NCBI GenBank assembly: GCA_009733775.1
Contig: WOGZ01000112.1
Span: 1 to 64,000 of the forward strand
Source: Alectoria sarmentosa
Lineage: Eukaryota > Ascomycota > Lecanoromycetes > Lecanorales > Parmeliaceae
Length of the DNA: 64,000 bases
Direction: 5' to 3'
Of the stretch, positions 1 through 11,102 are shown in pieces. How positions within the stretch are numbered: the first letter of the stretch is position 1; every line of letters starts with the position of its first letter. The notes beneath the pieces are model-generated. The model was not told the origin of the DNA, did not search any database, and saw only the letters and a program-made list of their open reading frames with translations. The translations under genes were made by a program, and so were the position numbers.

Positions 1-573
1 ACGCATTTATTAATTAATTTTCAATCGAATAAATACGTCGCACGATGAGAATATGTACTAATTAAATATAATTTTAAAGATTTAAAGATTATTTCTTTTA
101 ATTAACGTGGCGTTTTTATTAAATAAAATATATAATTTAATTTTCACGATTACGTTATTAATAAAATTAACGTTTTTAACGAAAATTGAAATTCGTTTAA
201 AATTAATATTTAAACGTATTTCGAGTCGAGGTTTTAAGATAATATTATTTTATCGATATAATAATAAATCGAATATCTTTTAATATTTTAAAGTTTTTAT
301 AATATTTTATAATAATATATTCGCACGAAATATTTTTATAAAATAAAAATAAAATCTCGTAATTTAAAATAATTTATAAATTAATATATATAAAATACAT
401 TAATAAAATAAATGTTAAGTTATTAAACGAAATTTGATCGATCGAGTTTATAATTTATTGAAAGTAAATGATAGATTATTTAATTAAAATGTTATATAAA
501 ATATAAAATTTATTAATTTTACATTTAACGACAGTCGAATAAGAAAAATAAAACGAATTTAATTATTTTAACA
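1..573 (-). repeat. Copia-type LTR, inverted copy (to window edge)
   Basis: This stretch is the reverse complement of 20,832-21,404 over its whole 573 bp, with differences that are mostly transitions. Its right end reads ...TTTTAACA, the complement of the TGTTAAAA start at 20,832, so the terminus at 573 is a true LTR-type end. It may be a solo LTR or the 5' end of a minus-strand element running off the left edge; the sequence cannot decide. Confidence 0.75.
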
Positions 574-1449
574 CTTAATAAATAGATTATTAGCGTAAAA
601 TTAAAGTAAAATTTAAGCGTATTTAACCTTAATAGTAAGTTTAATTTAATATTAAATTCTTTATTTTATAATATATAATATAATTCGTAGCGTAAAATAA
701 AGTTCGTAATTTTTTTTTTTTAAATATTTCTCTTTTCACGAGGCTTAAAGGTATTTTATACTTTATATTAAGCATTGCGTATTAAAAAATTCTAAGCTTT
801 CAATCAAATTAATGTTTCTTTTTTTTTGATATTAAGAAATTTCTAATGAAATAGTGTCGAAACGGTAACAGAACGGTTTTTGCGTTCAATAATGATAACA
901 GACATAAATATCGAAATATAAATTTGGCGATGACATTTCCGCCCATGACCTGTAACGGTAATTAAAATCTAAACGATATATGTTGCTTTACATGGTACCA
1001 GTACTATCGCAATACAGTGTGCGCATTCTAGGGCACGCCCGTAAGGTAGGCAACCCTTCGGGTGGGACATTGTCCGATATCTCGTCTCAATCTTGGCATG
1101 TGCAGGACTTTCGGTGTCAGGCGCTTGTCATGACCTTGATTTCAATAACGAGTCTAATCAACCACACCGGCGGGCTGTTTACCACCTTCATCTCTAATCA
1201 GCCGTGATTTTGGCAAAGCTTTGTGGCTCTCAGGTGTCTCCGTTATGGCGCTGATCAATTAGAATTGGAGTTGGAATTGCCGAAGGCGTGCCTTCAACTT
1301 AGGGCTGGCTGACTAGAGGAATGAGCCCGGGACTTCCCATATGACACATACGAGCGCACGGGTCTTGACGGCACCCACAAGAAGAAACATCAGAAACACA
1401 ACTCGCCCCTTATTGACCCTCAGCGATTATATGTGCTTGAAAGGGCGAG
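574..1449. other. AT-rich to balanced transition, no gene seen
   Basis: From 574 to about 950 the DNA is AT-rich, with a T-run near 710-721 and no recognisable element. After about 960 the composition becomes balanced. Short open frames here (for example 980-1207) have no family resemblance. The last few hundred bases are presumably the upstream region of the dehydrogenase gene; no specific site is supported. Confidence 0.6.
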
Positions 1450-2484
1450 ATGCCTCCACCAAACAATGCTCACAACCCATTGGCTGGACCTGGTAAAAAA
1501 GCAACACAAGAAAAGGTTAATTGCCATCATACTTACATAGGACTGACTTTGATCACAGGAGATGACTACACGAAAATCCTGCACAGCGATACTTACGAGG
1601 CAATCGACAGCAGCAAAGCCAATCTCCATGGCAAGAACGTCTTCATTTGCGGTGCCTCCAAGGGAATTGGCAGGTCCATTACCCTCTCCTTCGCCAAAGC
1701 GGGCGCTTCCTGCATTGCCATAGGTGCCCGCTCTGACCAAGCAGCGCTCGAAAAAGACATTCAGGACGCTGCTGCGGTAGCAAAGAAGAGCCCTCCCAAA
1801 GTACTGCTAGTAACGCTCGACGTGACGGATCAAAAGAGCATCGAGAGGGCAGCAGCGAATGTTGAGAACCGATTCGGGCGCCTCGATATTCTTGTTCAAA
1901 ATGCTGGCATAGTTGGCACTCCAGGCCCGATCGTCGATAGCGATCCAGAAAGTTGGTGGAAGACCTGGGATGTGAACGTGCGAGGCCCCTACCTGGTGAC
2001 CCGCGCTTTTCTACCTCTGATGCTCCAAGGGGGCGACAAGCAGATCGTCAATGTCAGCAGTGTGGGAGCTCATCTCACGGAGCCCGGATTAAGTTCCTAC
2101 CAAACATCAAAACTCGCCCTCCTTCGTTTTACAGAATTCGTCGTTTCCGAGTATGGAGAGAAAGGGGTTCTAGCGTTTTGTATCCATCCCGGAAACATTC
2201 CAGGCACGGACATCTTGGGTCCTGGTGGCGTGCCGGATGTTCTGAAGCATAGTATGTCTGCTGCCGTATAGCATGCTTTACTATAAAACGAAGCATGCTG
2301 ATGCTCCGAAGTTTTTACCGAGACCACCGAGCTTCCTGCCGATACTATCGTCTACTTGACGCAAGAGAAGCGCGACTGGCTCGCTGGGAGGTACGTCAAC
2401 TGCACTTGGGATATGCCCGAACTTATTGCAAAGAAGGATGAGATTATCAAAGAGGACAAGTTGAAGGTCAGATTGGTAGTATGA
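1450..2484 (+). CDS. Short-chain dehydrogenase/reductase (SDR)
   Basis: This is a classical SDR, an NAD(P)-dependent oxidoreductase whose substrate cannot be read from the sequence. Proposed exons are 1450-1492, 1559-2251 and 2312-2484, giving 302 residues. Intron 1 (66 nt) would also translate in frame, but removing it joins AGPG to DDYTKILHSD, as I recall from fungal relatives. Intron 2 (60 nt, GTATGT...AG) restores the C-terminal end ELPADTIVYLTQEKRDW. Seen in the protein: cofactor loop GASKGIG (46-52), QNAG (128-131; NNAG in most members), Asn154, Ser181/182 and the catalytic YQTSK (Tyr195, Lys199). The length suits a single-domain SDR. Without intron 2 the frame stops at 2271 and the last 52 residues are lost. 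The donor of intron 1 (GTAAAA) is weak. It is the first gene inside the island, about 500 bp from the AT-rich block. Confidence 0.88.
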
Positions 2485-3415
2485 GCTAGAGCCTAAGCAT
2501 GTGGACGAGCGAATGTCTGCTAATCTAGAACTTGAGTGCATCAAACTTTGAGACGAACAGGACAGAGATAGTCACCCTTCTCTTGGGAACACTAGGCTTC
2601 AGGAGATGTATCCCTCGTTTCAGATGCTCGAGCGTGGATGAAAGACGTGTTGAATTGACTTGGGTGTAAGAGATTGAAAGATGCAAAGTCGCGACTTGAT
2701 GCTCGGTTGAGGTTGAAAGAAAATTTGATATAAAGCATAGAGTATCTGATAAGCATAAGCCAGGTAGCCGGCGCTTGAGACAAGGCTTGAGAGCCTGCAC
2801 CGCTGGGAGTGTGTGTTCACTATCATCAACCCTGTGGCTATTTCCTTGCATTCATGTATTCAAATACTTCAAACATTCCAATCACTTCATCATTCTATCA
2901 ATCATTCCATCAATCCATCCGTCAATTCATCAATCCATCAATTCATCAATTCAATCAAGCAAATCTATCTAAACAATAGAATCAATGGTTATTTCTGGCA
3001 GAGTAAATGGGCAAAGGGAGGGCAGTGCATGAATGATGAGACTGACTTGAAAACAGACAACAGAAAACAGAAAACAAGATTTCGTAAGAAGTGAGTCTCG
3101 AAGTTGTTTAGACTTTTAGACTTCTAGACTTTGATTAGACTTCTGTTGGTGGGGCAGGTGGGGCAGGGGCTTTTCATTGACGTCAAAGGGGTTTCTCGCC
3201 TCCAGCCGGACGATTGTTTACTTATATATTCCTTACGTCTGTGCAGATGTCAAATTCCTTGTTTTCACCTTTTATTCAAATCTCCATATATCCAAAACAC
3301 AGTCAAAATTATCTCTCAGAAAGTCTTTGAAGAAAAACATCAGACACGGTGCGCGGGCATTTCTTCAACATTCTCCCTAGCTAATATCCTCACCAGCGAA
3401 AACCTCTCTTCAGAC
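2485..3415. other. Intergenic, with ATCA-rich simple repeat
   Basis: I see no convincing gene. An imperfect simple repeat built from ATCA/ATTC words lies at 2887-2958 and accounts for the Ser/Ile-rich open frames there. A TATATATT stretch near 3221-3228 lies about 190 bp upstream of the next gene's ATG and could be a core promoter, but this is only suggestive. Confidence 0.5.
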
Positions 3416-3923
3416 ATGGACAAAGTAGGAGGTGGGCATTCCAATGTCCATGCACTTACTCAACGCGTTTCATATTACCGTTCCCATCTCTCAACCGTGT
3501 ATTCCTTAAGCGGTTGTGCTAGCCGCGTTGTCAGCTAGCAGTTTGCTCTTTCAGATTATCCTCGCATACACATTCATTGTCAACCATACTAATTCTATGG
3601 AAAAGGCGTTCTCGGCGGTGTGACCGACACAGCAGGCAAGACCGTAAGCGGAGTCACAGACACAGCCGGCAGTGCTGGTGAGCCATGTCTCTCTTCATCC
3701 CAACTTACATTCCCTCCTTGTCAGCTACTGATTCATTCAAGTGGGCGGAGTTGGCAATACCCTCGGTGACACCACCAAAGGCCTGACAGGCACAGTTGGT
3801 GACACCGCCAAGGGCGCAGGAAGCACAGTCTCCGATACCACTTCCGGTGTTGGCGATACGGCCAAGGGGGCAACGGGTGCAGGGGGCAAACAGGATGCGC
3901 AGAACCCATTAGGCCTTAGCTAA
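3416..3923 (+). CDS. Small Gly/Thr/Asp repeat protein, LEA-like
   Basis: Proposed exons are 3416-3431, 3606-3677 and 3742-3923, giving 89 residues. Intron 1 (174 nt) has a weak GTGGGC donor, a TACTAAT branch-like site and an AAG acceptor; intron 2 is 64 nt. The spliced frame is continuous. The product is almost entirely short repeats of the type GGVTDTAGKTV, GTVGDTAKGA and GVGDTAKGA, about 11 residues apart, with no Cys, Trp, Phe or Tyr. There is no signal peptide or membrane segment. Such repeats resemble late-embryogenesis-abundant (LEA)-like or disordered stress proteins, which are common as unnamed small proteins in ascomycetes; no function is claimed. Exon 1 is only 16 nt, so the start is the least certain part. 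Confidence 0.65.
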
Positions 3924-4705
3924 TTTGGTCGATCAAAACAACTGTGATGGATGTCAGGAGGAAGAGCGCCGTTTTATTCTATGCATAACTGGGAAGATGA
4001 GCGAGGAAGATCATGACATTGGTCATTGAATATCCGGTACACATCGAGGCTTAATGTCAGACATGTTTTTAGAAATGTCATGTAGTCGTCGACTATGTCT
4101 TCTGACCCATACTCTCCCTCCTGGTCAGTTCACCGTAAATATAATGGTCATAAATCATGTGCTGGTTTCCCGGAACGTCTATTAGACTATGTGTCGCTCA
4201 ATTCGGGATACCAAGGAATTGTGAGTTTTACCATTGCCTTTCTCTCCTGGTCGATAGTACCAAGGCACGGATGCACATGGCATGCGGGCTGCATCCCCAG
4301 AATATCCGCCAGAATACATCGCTCTCCATTGTGTCGCTCGCCTTTGGAGGTCATGGAAGAGTAGGCAAGATGCCATTTGCAGGTATGCTGTCACTATATC
4401 AATGTAGATCTCGGAACATTCGTCGACAGGTATCAGGATACCGTCCACGACCTTCAACGCCTGCGCCGATCCAAATTCTTGTTAGGCCCTTGCTTACCAC
4501 GCTTGCATGCAGCTTAGACCCCTGATGCCGTCCAGTATGCCAAAAACGCTATGCCTCAAACAGTACAAAAAGCTAGAATGAGGAGGTAAAGCTCTTCACG
4601 AACATCGACGAGATTTCATTTCAGCAATGGACCCAAGTAGCACGCAAGGCTCGTGATTATGAAAATTGAACGGCGACTGGTGTTACCTGAGCATCCGCAG
4701 CTAGC
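3924..4705. other. Intergenic between convergent genes, no clear gene
   Basis: This separates the repeat-protein gene (+) from Atg15 (-), which converge here. It probably holds both 3' ends. A 50-codon open stretch at 4258-4407 has ordinary amino-acid composition, including the block RLWRSWKSRQ, but no start, no clear splice partners and no family I recognise. It could be a gene remnant. Confidence 0.45.
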
Positions 4706-6663
4706 TCAAGTCGATGTTCCTCCGGCCGTCATTGGAGTAATGGGATTGACTCCCGTCAATGGCCTTGTGGTTGTTACAGTCGGAGCTCGCGCATGGGTGA
4801 TACTCTTTGGTGTGGCTATTAGAGGCATAGTAGTAGCCTCTCGACAGCGTCCAAGCCATCCGTACTCGACACAGGATGTCGTTAGCGCAGGTTTGGCTTT
4901 CGTTGGCGTGGCCGTTGGTGATAATGTGGTCGTCTCAACACACCCTCCAAACCATCCGTATTTTACACAGGACGTCGTCGACATTTCCGTTGTTGAGGTT
5001 GAGATTGAGGTACTCGTCGATCTCGAAGTTGTGGTTTCGTCAAGGCATCCTAAAAAGGTTAGCTGTTCGGATCAAAAGCTGCAGAGAAACACTACGTACC
5101 CCACCATCCAGGTGTCTGGCAGGTTGTCGTCCGTGTTAGAATTGCCGTCGACGAGCTGCTGCTCGACGAAGTGGTCTGGTCGGACCCATTACTTTTGAAA
5201 TATTTCCAGTTGAAGCAATCAATACACTCCTCGTCTGGGATACAAGGTGGCACCTCGTCGTATGCTTCAAGAACGTCGTGGACTACACTGCGAATCTTGT
5301 GGTAACCAATCCCAACACGCCATCCCTTATCCCCAACGGTGTCGTAACGGGAAACACAGCCAGTGTGACATTCCGTCTGCATCGAATACCCTCCGAGAGT
5401 ACATGCAGAGGTCGCTGCATTGCAACTTCCCATGAAAATTGGATCAGCAGTATGGCCAAAATGAACTGCTCCCGTGTACTTTCTTGTCTGTGGAGCATTC
5501 GCTTGAGCGCCTGGTGGCGACGTAAGCCCTAGCCTTGCCGCGGCAAGAGCTTCCCCTGGAGCCTCAAAGGTTGTAGTTGGCAGTCCAAAAGTCAACCCCA
5601 GTAATGCACTTGTTGACCCTCCTAGCGAATGACCGGCAAGCCATATGTTCGAAGTTGGGTACAGTTCTGTAACATTACCATACAGTTCAATTGAGGCTGC
5701 GTAGTACCGATTCTCCTCTCTCAGAGCCTTGACTAGGCACGTTTGGTTGCATGTATAAGCTGCCGTCATACAATCGCAGACAGGATGCCAGAGATATTGA
5801 CCGCCCTGACCGCAACAACAGCCGAAGAAGAGATTGTCGTTCGTTTTGTCGTTTGTGGTTGTCTCGGCTCCATCAAAGACTGCTGGAGAGGTTCCTTTCA
5901 ATGCTATTACGATGGTGGAATTGTCCTTATTTGCGAAAATGTGACCCCTTAGACTATCCCCTTCCCATCCAAAGCCTTGCGTATGGTTAAATCTACCAGT
6001 TTTATCTTGCCATTCGCCAGTACCAGGCTCGGTATTGTAGGCGTTCCATGACATTTTCGCCAGGCTCACAACTGTTTCTTTATCCGTGGTGTTGGGCCCA
6101 GAAACCTTGTCCATAGTCCATGCAGACGCATCGAGCGTGGGAGGTGAACCAGTAAATCTTGCCTCCTGGTACAGTGCCTGCATTGTTGGAATTCTGCGGT
6201 CCGAAAGTCTTTGTATGGTGATTTGTGCAGACCTCGCACGTAACGTCTCTAGCCGAGACTTTTCGCCAGTTCCATCTCCCATAGCCCAGACAGAATCCTC
6301 AGGCTTGATGTCCAACCGCCGGTGTACATGTTGATGTTCATATAACCCATGCTCGAACAGATGCCTCAGCGTGAAATCGTGCTCTCCGGTGGAAGGATTC
6401 AGAGGCGCCTGATGGTCTTGAGCAGAGAGCGGAGGCAAAGAAACAATAGGAAACTGATCAACACCATTGAGCCAGCCGTCGGCGCATGACACTGCTGCTG
6501 CTGGGATAGTTGAGGAGGCGGCTAGCCATGAGAACAAGAGCTTTACTGATACTCGACCAGCTGAATGACACCTTTCCGTGGTAGGCCATCGGATCTCCAT
6601 GCTTTGAGTTGTTTGCACAGATTGACAAGAGCTGTGCGACTCTTTCAGAGAAGGCTTAGGCAA
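4706..6663 (-). CDS. atg15: Atg15, autophagy-related vacuolar phospholipase/lipase
   Basis: Atg15 is the membrane-anchored lipase that reaches the vacuole through multivesicular bodies and breaks down autophagic and Cvt body membranes. Exons are 6663-5100 and 5049-4706, with a 50-nt intron (GTACGT...TTTTTAG), giving 635 residues, within the usual range for filamentous fungi. Seen: a hydrophobic signal-anchor segment at about 38-60; the family motif FTLRHLFEHG (97-106); several Asn-x-Ser/Thr sites; a Cys-rich loop near 282-310; the nucleophile elbow GHSLGG (344-349, Ser346). The Ser/Thr-rich tail holds three Cys-x3-GW[W/F/L]G modules. The first spans the intron (CQTPGWWGC); the others are CVKYGWFGGC and CVEYGWLGRC. 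The in-frame Met at residue 22 (base 6600) is an equally good start because it leaves a shorter cytosolic tail before the anchor. It is divergent from the VPS9 gene. Confidence 0.92.
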
Positions 6664-7271
6664 CGGTCGCGGTGGTGATGGCTATAATGATGGTCAGCTG
6701 CGGGATTGAGAATAGAGCGGCGCGGTGAATAATACCGCCGACGCCGGCTTGGCATTCCTGCGCTTGGGATTCATGATGGCAAACTTTCACTATTTTGTTT
6801 CTCATCACATACTAGGTTTGGGCATTCGAAATTAGATTTACAATATCTTTGAGCCGTGTACTACATCTCCAATATTTTTCCCTTAGCTTTTTGGACTGCG
6901 ATGTGGGTGAGTGGTAGTAAAAGAGCAGATTTAGCGTGGCCGGAACTGATGTCAGTCACCCTTGGTTCGAGCGCAAGCTTCAACTTGCCATTCGTCCTCT
7001 TTTCCAAGTAAGAGTTTTGCGACCATATGCGGAAGTGCATGTTTCTTGGGCATTTGTACGATATCAACATGGAATCCGAATATGAAAGTCTGAAACCTGA
7101 TACTCTCTTGTGATCGATGTCCTCTGGGAGAATGCTCCATTCTCCTAGTACGTAACCAGTACCAGTGTCTCAAGGTAGGTCTCGTGGTAGCCCGCATGTC
7201 GCTTGTTGCTGAATATTGCTTCAAATTATACCACCCTTCCTACTGACTCCTGCCTAGGTACCTTCGCTTTG
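6664..7271. promoter_or_regulatory. Shared upstream region of atg15 and VPS9 gene
   Basis: This is 608 bp between the divergent starts of Atg15 and the VPS9-domain gene. No gene is supported here; the minus-strand open frames look like shadows. In the downstream direction an in-frame Met lies at 7203, so the true VPS9 upstream region may be shorter. I did not identify specific factor sites. Confidence 0.5.
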
Positions 7272-9611
7272 ATGTCCTACGCTCCGGTGACAGGAGCCAA
7301 CGGTTCAAGCCGGCCGCAGACTCCTCACATGTCAAGATCCTTCTCCCGCCTCGCCTCCTCTCCATCCAATCCTCTTGCTAGAAGCCGGGCGAGCACCCTT
7401 CAAAATGTTCCTGTTGCCGGTAGCCTGGGCTCGGAGATGACCACTTCGTCGTGGGATGAGAAAAGTAGGGGAAAACAGGAGGATATCTTCGAAAAAAGCA
7501 GCCTGATAAGCAGTGCAGAGGGGACTGTCAGAGACGTCAATGAGATAGAATCTCCACAAGATATTCCTGAAGGCTTTGATGAGCTTCCCATCGAGCTTCT
7601 TAGCTTGATAGACAGGTAACGAACGTCAAATCCCTTTTAGAAAACTACTTTACGAACTAATCCTTTCTACGCTAGATTCATCGAATCATTGAGTGCAAAG
7701 GTCTTTAATACACCGCCATCAATTGAAAAATTATCCGATATTTTTCAGGAATTTTATGCCAAAGCGGAGTCCCACATTGCCATACATATCAATGCCTTGG
7801 CAACCCGGCAGATTCGGGGAGCTTCTCCCAATCCATCAGTATCATCTAAAGCGTCTAGCGTGACCAAGGATGGCAAAAGGCTGCGAGCGTCATCCTCTGG
7901 AGATTCGTTCGGCACACTGAGTGGTGCAGCTCCTGAACAACAGATGCTTACACCCCAAGAGATCTCGGATCGCAGGAAAGCAAGGCGCCTATTAGATCGA
8001 AGAGGGAAAGCGTTGGAGGAAGCCGTTGAGAGGAGAGTTTGCCAACGCGTTTACAATCGCATATGGCGCCATAGTGCAACCTTGGATGAGGCCAGAGACG
8101 AGAAGCTTAGATCTAGAACGGCGGCGTTGGCACTCGTCGGCATAGGATTGCAAGACCTAGGAATCAACTTTGACCAGCAACCGTCAGAGTTGGACGATGT
8201 TCAGATTGAGGACTGGATATCGAAGGCCAGAGGTGGTCTACTAAGGATGAATGACGCAAAGTATCCTCTGGGCAAGTTGCAGCAGCTGGCTGCTGCACAC
8301 AAAAGTATCGTTGGTTTACTCACAGCCTTACATCAGTCCTCCTCTTCGGCAGACGAAATCCTGCCAACACTTATCTACACTCTCATTACGACTCCACCGC
8401 AAGGGATCAACGTCATCAGTAATCTACATTTCGTACAGAGGTTCCGAGCAGCTAGCAAAATCGATGGCGAAAAGGCTTATTGCTTGGTAAATCTGGAAGC
8501 AGCAATCACGTTTCTTGAGACAGTCGACCTTGCCAGTCTACGTTCCGATGAACCACTCTCGGGGCCTCGGAAATCAGAAAGCCGGCCAACAACACCTCAC
8601 ATGGAATCTCGACCACAATCCCGCACATCAACCACATCTCCCATGTCTTACACATCTGCTGCGACATCCGCAATATCAGACCAGCCAGCCTCCCCTCACC
8701 CTTCGGAATCGCCGAGCATTACTCAATCTACGCAGCCTGCAACTCCTTCTCATCAACGGAAACTGAGTAATTTGTTCCATCCGCCTGCTAGCGCAATTGG
8801 AGCCGCGAGTGATGCTGTACGTACGACTGCTGATCAAGGACTCAAGACGATTGGTAATACCCTTGACAATAGCTTCAAGTTGTTATTTGGGCGTCTCAAC
8901 GAACACAAAGTGGTCGGCGACGGTGTTGATGCAGATGACACGATCATCGTTCCAAGAACCCTAGACGACGCTCGGAGACTGGTAGAACCGCCCAAAGAAG
9001 AGGATGATGACGAAGGAATGAATCTTCCTTCAGCCAACCCCTTTGCTGCTCAAGCCGACGAGCAAGCGGGAGTTAGTAACAGATCGACTGACAGCTTACT
9101 CCATGCAATCGTCGGCCGCAAGCAGTCTCGTGACCGGAGCGTCGATAGTATTCAAAGCTCAGGCAGTGGAAAAAGGGTAGCTTTTGCGGTCGAGAACAAC
9201 AATTCGTTGACTAAAGCTGGATCTCTTACCTCGGCTCCGGCTGCGTCGAAAGAGCAGTTGCATGCTGGCAACGTGGCGGTTGAGTCGATGCGGAGTATCG
9301 GTAATACGCTAAACCCTCTTAAAGGGTTTGGGGGTATGAGTGTCATGCGAGGATTTGGCCGGAGCACCTCATCTAGTACACCTACCCCAATACTCGCTAC
9401 CGCTGGGAAACCGAGCCAAGAGCTCCAGCAGGCTCCCACTACCAAAAAAGACGTGAACGAGATCCAAAGCTCGTCCATCAAAGCTCTACCACCGATCCAA
9501 CGATACATGGATGTCGCAAGTGCGGAAGACCTAAAGTTAAAAGAGGTGGCCGAGCTTCTGAATGATTATAAACGTCTAGCTGGCGCCTTGAAGACCATGG
9601 GGGCGTTTTGA
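7272..9611 (+). CDS. VPS9-domain Rab5/Vps21-type guanine exchange factor
   Basis: VPS9 domains load GTP on Rab5-family GTPases and drive endosome and vacuole traffic. Exons are 7272-7615 and 7676-9611 with a 60-nt intron (GTAACG, ACTAAT branch-like site, CTAG acceptor), giving 759 residues. The N-terminus is Ser/Pro-rich and disordered. A helical bundle follows from about residue 116, with a charged helix near 206-240. The VPS9 core is at about 310-400, including ADEILPTLIYTLI and INVISNLHFVQRF. The Asp near 341 and Tyr near 383 match the catalytic Asp and Tyr of this fold. The last ~350 residues are Ser/Thr/Pro-rich with a short C-terminal helix. I see no CUE domain, so it is more like yeast Muk1 than Vps9. 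An in-frame Met at 7203 would add 23 unconvincing residues; I chose MSYAPV at 7272. Confidence 0.85.
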
Positions 9612-10274
9612 TTGGGCATGAGGATGGATTTTGCGGTATATTATTTTTCTAGAAGGAGCAAAGTGTGCATTTCGAGATACCCAATTTGCGAGGCTGTGGC
9701 AACTTTCGTATAAAAGATCTTGGCACTTAGGGCTAAATCCCTACGAAGCCAGCCGACGGTCATAGTGACGGCTGAGTAGGTGAATAGGTAGGGTTTGGAT
9801 TGCCAACTGGCTCCAAGATATTCCAAGCTATATTGGGCCCAAACTTAGTCTCATTGGTCGAGGACTCAAGTTGTGTCCATGTAGGTACACAGTTTTCCTC
9901 GGTAATATGAGGGGTTCCATGGGATCAAACCAATAGAAGAAGCGAATTCTGGATTTGAAACATCCTTGGGAAGCCAAATGACGGCGACGGCGAGGTCCTG
10001 AATGGGCTTATCGAGGAGCAATGGTACCACTCAATGATATCACATCATAGTATCACACCATGATACCACATCATGGTAAGGGGGTTCCGCTATGGAAAAT
10101 TGGCCAATATTCCGAAGCCTAGATTCGTCGTTAGGCATCAATCAGTTTCCAGTGAACGTCTTCTTTTGTCAGGGAACGGAATGATGCTGAATGCTTTGTA
10201 TTCCGGTATGGACGGAATAATAACTATGAAGAGAATACGTGCTGTGAAGCCGAATATGTGGGCAGCGCCAAGGC

Positions 10275-10337
10275 GCTAGGCCCAATCGGGCTGTGCGCCG
10301 TACGGAGGTAGGATGAAACCATGACATTACCCTCTCC
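10275..10337. repeat. Diverged direct repeat, copy 1
   Basis: It begins GCTAGGCCCAATCGGGC and continues to AACCATGACAT about 40 bases later. The second copy at 10,409-10,468 keeps the same two anchor blocks with substitutions and a small gap between them. Both lie in the space between the VPS9 and kinase genes. Confidence 0.6.
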
Positions 10338-10408
10338 TTCACATCGCCATGTCCTCATGGCTATTCTTTGACCGGAGAGTTTGGGGACTCGTAGCTGTCC
10401 CTAGCCCT

Positions 10409-10468
10409 GCTAGGCCCAACCGGGCCGCGTACTGGGAAGGCAGGATGGAACCATGACATCTTTCTCAT
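10409..10468. repeat. Diverged direct repeat, copy 2
   Basis: It begins GCTAGGCCCAACCGGGC and contains GGATGGAACCATGACAT, matching copy 1 at 10,275. The copies start 134 bp apart. Confidence 0.6.
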
Positions 10469-11102
10469 TTATTGCTGCCCGTGACAGTCGTAACTCTAAA
10501 TTATCCCATTTTCGTAATTTTGCTTTTGCTTATCAGCTTTCATCATCATCTTGGTAGCTTTCGTCTTTCCAGCTACGACTCGCGGTGGGCAATGTCAGGT
10601 GGAAATCAGCCTGGTGCTCAGATGATACGCATATCGAGGACTATGGATACTGGGTCGAAACAAAGGAATTGAAGCCGCTATCAGTCATTGGTATCATCGA
10701 TCGTCGATGCCGTATGGTCGAGCTTCGTAAAGGACACTGCGTCCTTTGTAGCTTTCTTCTCGGTTCTAAGAGAGAAGCTGGACAATAAAGACATTCCGAG
10801 CTCCATGGCAGTCTTTCTTCCGTAGACTGAAGGCTCTTGTAAGATTCAGCGTTATCGAAAGTTTGAGGCCTTGGGAGGAAAATTCTATATTGACAAGATT
10901 AATGCATGCGGAGAGAAATATGCTTGATTGGAGAAGTGCCTGGGTTTTTTAGGAGTCCGAGAGGCAGAAAAGCAACCACGATAGCTGTTCCACTTTTGGA
11001 CATTTGGGGGGGGGAAATACGGGAGACCTGCCGATAGCTGGACAATTTGAGAGAAGCCGTGAATGTTGTTCTTGTATGTACTGTACGACTTGTGACCCAG
11101 GT

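Larger units (their letters stand above)
9612..11102. other. Intergenic between convergent genes, holds a duplicated motif
   Basis: This 1.49 kb lies between the 3' ends of the VPS9 gene and the kinase gene. No open frame resembles a known protein. It contains a short CATCATG/ATACCACA-rich imperfect repeat at 10,034-10,076, a diverged direct repeat (10,275-10,337 and 10,409-10,468) and a run of G near 11,008. The repeats make it unlike simple 3' UTR; a non-coding RNA or an old small element is possible. Confidence 0.5.

Noticed and set aside
2775..3094. Ser/Ile-rich open frames
   Set aside because: They translate the ATCA/ATTC simple repeat at 2887-2958.
4258..4407. Open stretch with RLWRSWKSRQ, possible exon of a lost gene
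   Set aside because: No start, no convincing splice partners on either side and no family recognised.
4653..5198. 181-residue plus-strand open frame
   Set aside because: Antisense shadow of the Atg15 C-terminal exons; its Val-rich repeats mirror the Thr/Ser-rich tail.
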